The notes under the pieces were generated by a model that was not told where the DNA came from, did no database searches, and saw only the letters and a program-made list of their open reading frames with translations. A DNA stretch of 64,000 bases from Stercorarius parasiticus (Eukaryota; Chordata; Aves; Charadriiformes; Stercorariidae). Positions within the stretch are counted from its first letter, which is position 1, and each line of letters begins with the position of its first letter. Positions 58,666 to 64,000 of this stretch are shown here, piece by piece. The stretch spans positions 1-64,000 of the forward strand of contig VWZL01001288.1 of assembly GCA_013396915.1 (NCBI GenBank). Direction: 5' to 3'. The translations under genes and the position numbers were made by a program.

Positions 58666-61600
58666 TACTTTCATTTGGGAACATTTTTTAATAAGTAAAG
58701 CAAATTCTAAATATTCTTAAGCTTTTAGTGTAGCTTTTAGTTAAAAAATATGCTTTCAGAGAAGCAAATTTATGCTTCCCTTTCTCAGTTAGCATGTGCT
58801 AATGCACTTAAACTGCATCACTCTCCTTAAACACAATTAAAAACCTTCCCTAATTCCATAATCACACACCATGAGCACCACTCTCTGGATGATAAAGCAA
58901 TCTGAGCAATGGATTGATATCTTGTGTAGCCTTACTGGTCTGTCAGACTCTCTCAATAAGCTGACCTCGGTATCTGCTATCATAGTGCTTTGGTGGAAGG
59001 ACAGCTTTTAACCCCAGTAAGAGCTAGACAGTTTTAGGTGAGAATGAGAGCTCTTAGGACTACCTAGAGGGTGAACTGAAGCTCTAACCTTTCTCTGGGG
59101 CCTTTGACTGTCATTAAATCATGAACTTTAATCTGCTTTCTTCACTGCTGTGCCACCATGAGCTGTCAGTAAACTAAGATTTTAAAGGACAGTATTATGT
59201 GAGGGGAGGAGTGTGTCTATGCTCTCCTGTCCCAAAAAAAGAATAGGAGATGGGGACGAAAATGGAATGGAACTAACAGATAAAGTATATACAGAAACTG
59301 GGGAGAAAGCGGAAGGAGGCAAGAAAATGGATTAAAACTTATCATGTGGTAGGACATTTTTAACTTTTAGAGTGGAAATAAATTTGTAACATACTAATTT
59401 TGGTATATTTTCTGCTTTGATAACATTTTAAGGCCTGCGGTAGTCACTAAAATACCTTTCTGTACTTCACCTTTCATTAATACAATCCAGGTGAAATACA
59501 ACAACATACGAAAGGCACTCCTTCATGAACACTTGTTTCTCTCATGCGTTCCCATGAACACTCTGTCCCTCTGAGTCCTTCCTTGACCACAGGAGGTGTC
59601 TGCCCAACTGCACTGTACACTGATACCTCCTTTGATGGATTGGCTTTTTCTATTTATCTGAACAAGAATCCTTCACAAACCAATGTAGAAAGAAAATCAA
59701 CATTGCTTTTCATATAGTTAGTTAGTTCTGTCTCAGCATGGACAGTCTTTTGTAAAAGAGCAGATTTGGATAAGTTTTGTGACTATGACTCCTCCCACTC
59801 CATTATCTGTTTCCCCTCACCTGATATTAATTTAAACTAATGTGATTAAACAAGGGATTAGCATACTATCAAGTCGGAATGCTTGCTAATAATAGAGAGC
59901 TCACTCTTTTCTTTGGTGTTTCCTAATAATCCCTTGGGGATTTATAAGCAGGTATGCCCAGTTGAGTTGGTGGTGGAATTCTCAAAGCGCTTTATCTACT
60001 TCCTTTGGTATCCTGAATGAAAAACTGATGCCAAAGAATTACTAACTGTCAGTGGTCCAAGATCTGTCAGTTTTGACAACAGTGGGTGCACATAAGTGAT
60101 CTATAAGATCACTAAATACTCATGTTTGCTTTAAAAATAATGAAACTTGAGAATTACACATTAATTGCTACCTTGTGATTTTCTGGAAACTAGGATTCGT
60201 ATCTACATTCTTTGTGATGTAGGAGGGAAAATATTCATAAATATTCATAATTTGACAAGTATTGAATAGAGGAGAACATTGTGAATGTTTTTCAGGTATT
60301 AAATATGATGAAAAAAGTGGAAGCTACAAGGCAGAGACACTACAGGTGGATAACAAAACTGCCCTGGAATTAACAATACTTGGCATTTAAATACCACCAT
60401 ATAATTCATTCTTCGTCTTCATATAAAGTGGTCACTTCTGTCCTCTTTTCCTGTCTCTCATCTCCCCTGTGAAGTGACCAGCAAGGATGCCTGAACAGTT
60501 CTTTGGCATGAATCTATATGGTCGCAAAATAACTAAAATCCAAAACAAAGTTTTGTTTATTCTTTCCCTTAAAGGTGAAAATTAAATGTCTCAAAGACAT
60601 AAAATAAATTACCTTTAAAAGCAGCACCACAAATAATAAGCTGTTTCATATAGATTTCTGTCTTCTGTGTTTAATACCCCTTTGCCAAATTGATCTGAAA
60701 TAAGCTAAGACGGCCAAAATTTAATAGACTGACAGCCATGTACAAATCTTTCCATACTCTCATACACATTCCAATCTGTGTATCATCACACATTCAGAGC
60801 ATGACTACAAGACTGATGAAACCAGGGCTAAAAAAGGAGGGAGAAAAGTTCTTAATGGTGCCTGATTCTTTCTTTACATGATTCAGCAAAAAGTTTCACC
60901 CAGCCCTATTTCTCCCTCTCTAGTTTGAACAAGACCACTGTATTGTGCAGCCGGATTTGTGCACCACATGGGTGTCAGGCTCAAACTGCTTATACTACCG
61001 TTTCCTCTCAGGGTTCACATATTTAAGCCTAAATAATGTCTTGTTAACCTTGTTACTGTCTGAGGAGAGTAAATTTTGCTGTCTCTATAGTCACCAGGCT
61101 TTCAGTTATGTCTTCCGTTCTTACTCTTTTGTTGTTTCTTCAAAGATCCTTAAAATTACCTCTGGTGGCACCTCAGCGCTCTCACCATGGAGCACTCACA
61201 CAGCAGCCTCTTGACACAAGCGTAGGAGCTCTAGTAGTAAAGGCACATGTGATATTTGTAAAAAACTAAATAGAACAAAACTCTCCATTACTTTAATTCA
61301 GTGCCCAAGAAATATATAAAAAAAATGTTGTAAAACTGGAAAATCTCAAATCTCAACTATGTTGAAATTTTTTAAAAAGTGAGGGGGGAAAAATGCCATC
61401 TGTGATATTCTTCTACATGAAAAATTGAGTACCTCTATTCATTAGTGCATTTTAAAGATCTACTTCAGACATGCACATTTAGTGTTGAGTTCCTTTTTTT
61501 TTTAATTATGTCTCGCATTAATTCCACAATACTTTTACCAGGAGTAATTTTTAAAGATACTACTCTTAAAAAGGTGAAACTGACATTTTATAAGGAAATA

Positions 61601-62104
61601 TGGTTTGCACTATCTTGTGGACTTTGTGATTCAATTAAATGGCATTCGTGTAAAGTGTTGGCTTTTGAAATTATCTGTAGTCCAAAACTTTGGAGTAATT
61701 TTTAAGAGAATGCTAGACAGAATGTTCTCAGGTTATACATTAACCGTAAGAAAGAAAAAAATAAAATAGTTGTTAAAACAGTTGCATTCTTCTTGCAGAT
61801 TCTCTCAAAGTGGTTAACAACTACTATTGGTCAAACTGACAAAATTTATACCTTTAATATTGTTGTTACTTGCCAAACAGTGCTTATGACTAACAGTAAA
61901 ATTGGTTAAAACACTCCAAAATCTCTTCATCTAATAATTTAATAAAACTGGAAATAAATAATAAAAATTCAAAAAACATTGTTTCCACTTCAGTACACGT
62001 GTTCTCAGATTAATTTCTGGTAAGAGAAGTATAAAATAGAAATTAAAATACCAGTTCTCATGCTTGGAAAATACAAAAAAAATAGTTACTTTTTTTAGTC
62101 AACA
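58666..62104. other. Intergenic downstream of POSTN, nothing recognised
   Basis: AT-rich, with scattered open frames under 90 residues and no domain resemblance. No CR1 copy was seen. Confidence 0.6.
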
Positions 62105-62200
62105 GATCCCCAAGCATCTTATGAAGAAAATCAATCTTGTCTCAGTTTTACAGATGGAGACACTTAGTCACAGAAGAAATTAAATCCTCTCTTCTGAGTT
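62105..62200 (+). repeat. Probable ancient MIR relic
   Basis: atcttgtctcagttttacag then atggagacacttagtcacag and aagaaattaaa follows the MIR consensus order (ccattttacagatgaggaaactgaggcacagagaggttaa, given here only as a known family pattern). Diverged; judged by eye. Confidence 0.5.
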
Positions 62201-64000
62201 CCAGTTCATTTCACTGTTTTCCAGATCACATGTCTCTGCTTTCCTCATCACTAGCTAATATTTGACATCAAAATGCCATAAAAGATCTGACATCTTGTTA
62301 CTCTGGTGGTTGTACTTTGTGTGGTTTTATGAGAGCAGCTATACTAATAGGACATTTGGCAGAGGTGACATGCCTCCTGATCTTTTGCCTCTCATCCATC
62401 TGGGTGCTCCATGGACAAAGTGCAGACTGCCTGTCCTACCGGGCTTGGCAGCAGATTACATCCTACGTGTGCAAAGTACTATGTTCTCAAGAGGGCATCC
62501 TCCTGATGTGGGCTGCATTTGGAGACCCAAGAGTTGTTTATTTTGGTCTTATAAGTAGCCTTGAGGGTGGTCCTCAAGGAGGAGACAGGAAGGAAACACC
62601 CATTTCCTCAAGTTATTTGCCAATGGATGTCAGATAAACTTTAGGTATCTCCACATGCCACTTGAAGTGAGAAATATGTTCATATGTATAAACAGGAGAA
62701 GGGAGATACTATGGTGGTGTTGGAAAGGTAAACGTATTCAGTACTACTGCACGCAAAGGGGAGACTGCCAGGCTAATATAGTTGTGTGTATGCTAGTAAA
62801 CTGAGCAGAGGGTGGAAACGATGTATTGAGACGTCTGCTGATCCATGTTGTTTAGCTGATAGTAGGCTCCTTAGGCTTTTTTTGCCTATGACAACCAGGC
62901 AGTGTCTGGACATAGTTCAGGGGACAGTGAAGAGTAGGGATTTTTCCCAACAGGAAGCATAGGCAAGGCCATCTTGATTTAAGGGGGGGAAGTACTGAGC
63001 CCCATGGAGAGCCACAAAGTGCCACTTTCCCCCACAATCAGGAAACAGGCCTTCATCTTTTTTGTTGGCTGCATATAATACTAGTCTGGCCAGCTAGCCA
63101 CCTTCTGTCTCTGTTCCTCTCCCTAATTCCCCATTTTCAGTGTTTTACCCAAAGGGAAACTGAAATAGCCTTTGTGCCTTAAAAGAGATAGCATCTGGAT
63201 AAGACATTGTTTGTACTTCTTTCCCTGCAACCGTAGGTGCTCATCACTCTTTTTAGCCAAGTGGAGGAGCTGAGCATAATTCCTGCTTCAGGAAGGTCAT
63301 GGTGCATCTCTGCTTCTTGGAAAAGGAGCAGCAATATATTTTAAAAATAAAATCCATCACCTGTGCTGACTATGAATGGAGATTAGATTCCTCTCACCTA
63401 TAGCATGGAGTGTCTACAAGGTGTATTTCTACATCTGAGGTAATCACGAACACTTCCCTCCAGTGTCAATGGCAGCCCCAGGACAGTCAATAGGATTTAT
63501 CAATTTAGGTTCACATGAGTAAAAGTAAGCATCTACTCCAGTACAGAGCGATTGTAACCTAGACTGAACATCCATTGCACAAAAAGGGGTGCCAAGGTGG
63601 CAAGCTCAGACAGGGACTACCCCCACATCCCAGCAGATCTCTGTCGGATGAATAATGTCCAGTGAGTTCTAAGTCTGCAAATCAAGTGCCTTACATTCAA
63701 TATTCTTTCTTTTGCAGAAATAACTATAAAAAGCTACCAAGTCAAATCATATTGATAGTTTGATTTCTTTATAAAGACAATTATGTGAAATGTTAAATAT
63801 TGTCAAAAAGGCTTTTTTTTTTACCATTTCCATTTTGACAAATGAAAACGTACTGTGCAAGTGATTATCCTCAGCATAAGCCCAGTATCTCTTTTCATGT
63901 CATTCATCTGACAAAAGATCTAGAATAACAACACTGAATTAATGAATTCCACTTTTTGGCCACAAAATATTTTCATAAGATAATTGGTGGAGGCAGCAGT
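62201..64000. other. Intergenic, nothing recognised
   Basis: It contains two overlapping open frames (62262-62558 and 62317-62637, about 100 codons each) without recognisable domains. The next gene is not reached. Confidence 0.55.

Noticed and set aside
62262..62637. Two overlapping open frames of about 100 codons
   Set aside because: They have no recognisable domain, start context or exon signals. Two overlapping frames of equal length suggest chance.

Overview
The window is a piece of a vertebrate nuclear genome, almost certainly a bird. It is AT-rich and intron-rich. It carries several fragments of CR1 (the dominant avian LINE) with the typical ATTCTATGATTCTATG-type 3' ends, and one solo LTR of a kind I know from neoavian genomes. 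There are no bacterial-type operons, CRISPR arrays, tRNAs or rRNAs. The species cannot be fixed from the sequence; the LTR leans away from chicken and towards a neoavian bird.

One protein-coding gene is present: POSTN (periostin), on the + strand. Its predicted transcript runs from a TATA box at 20535 to a polyadenylation signal at 58640. I assembled 24 coding exons by translating across GT-AG boundaries. Together they give one open frame of 2574 nt (857 residues plus stop) from ATG 20611 to TAA 57460. The order of parts is signal peptide, cysteine-rich EMI domain, four FAS1 (fasciclin-like) domains, and a C-terminal tail built from short phase 1-1 exons that ends in a basic stretch. All 11 cysteines expected from mammalian periostin and the N-D-T glycosylation site in FAS1-4 are present. 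Nothing suggests a pseudogene.

Layout: 1-20500 is intergenic DNA upstream of POSTN, with two or three CR1 relics, possible MIR relics and no recognisable exon. 20535-58665 is POSTN. Intron 2 (7.3 kb) holds the solo LTR, intron 6 an antisense CR1, intron 16 a sense CR1 that still encodes a reverse-transcriptase tail, and intron 17 a tandem AT-rich hairpin repeat plus a CR1 3' end. 58670-64000 is downstream intergenic DNA with one probable MIR relic.

The most interesting material is the alternatively spliced tail of periostin. There is an extra in-frame 87-nt exon (54703-54789) without a counterpart in the human or mouse protein as I remember them. The exon equivalent to human exon 17 appears to lack its first 33 nt, and a tandem imperfect hairpin sits 20 nt after its donor. 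A 20-nt microexon candidate (55108-55127) would shift the frame and replace the basic C-terminus. I found no evidence of a wholly new biological system.
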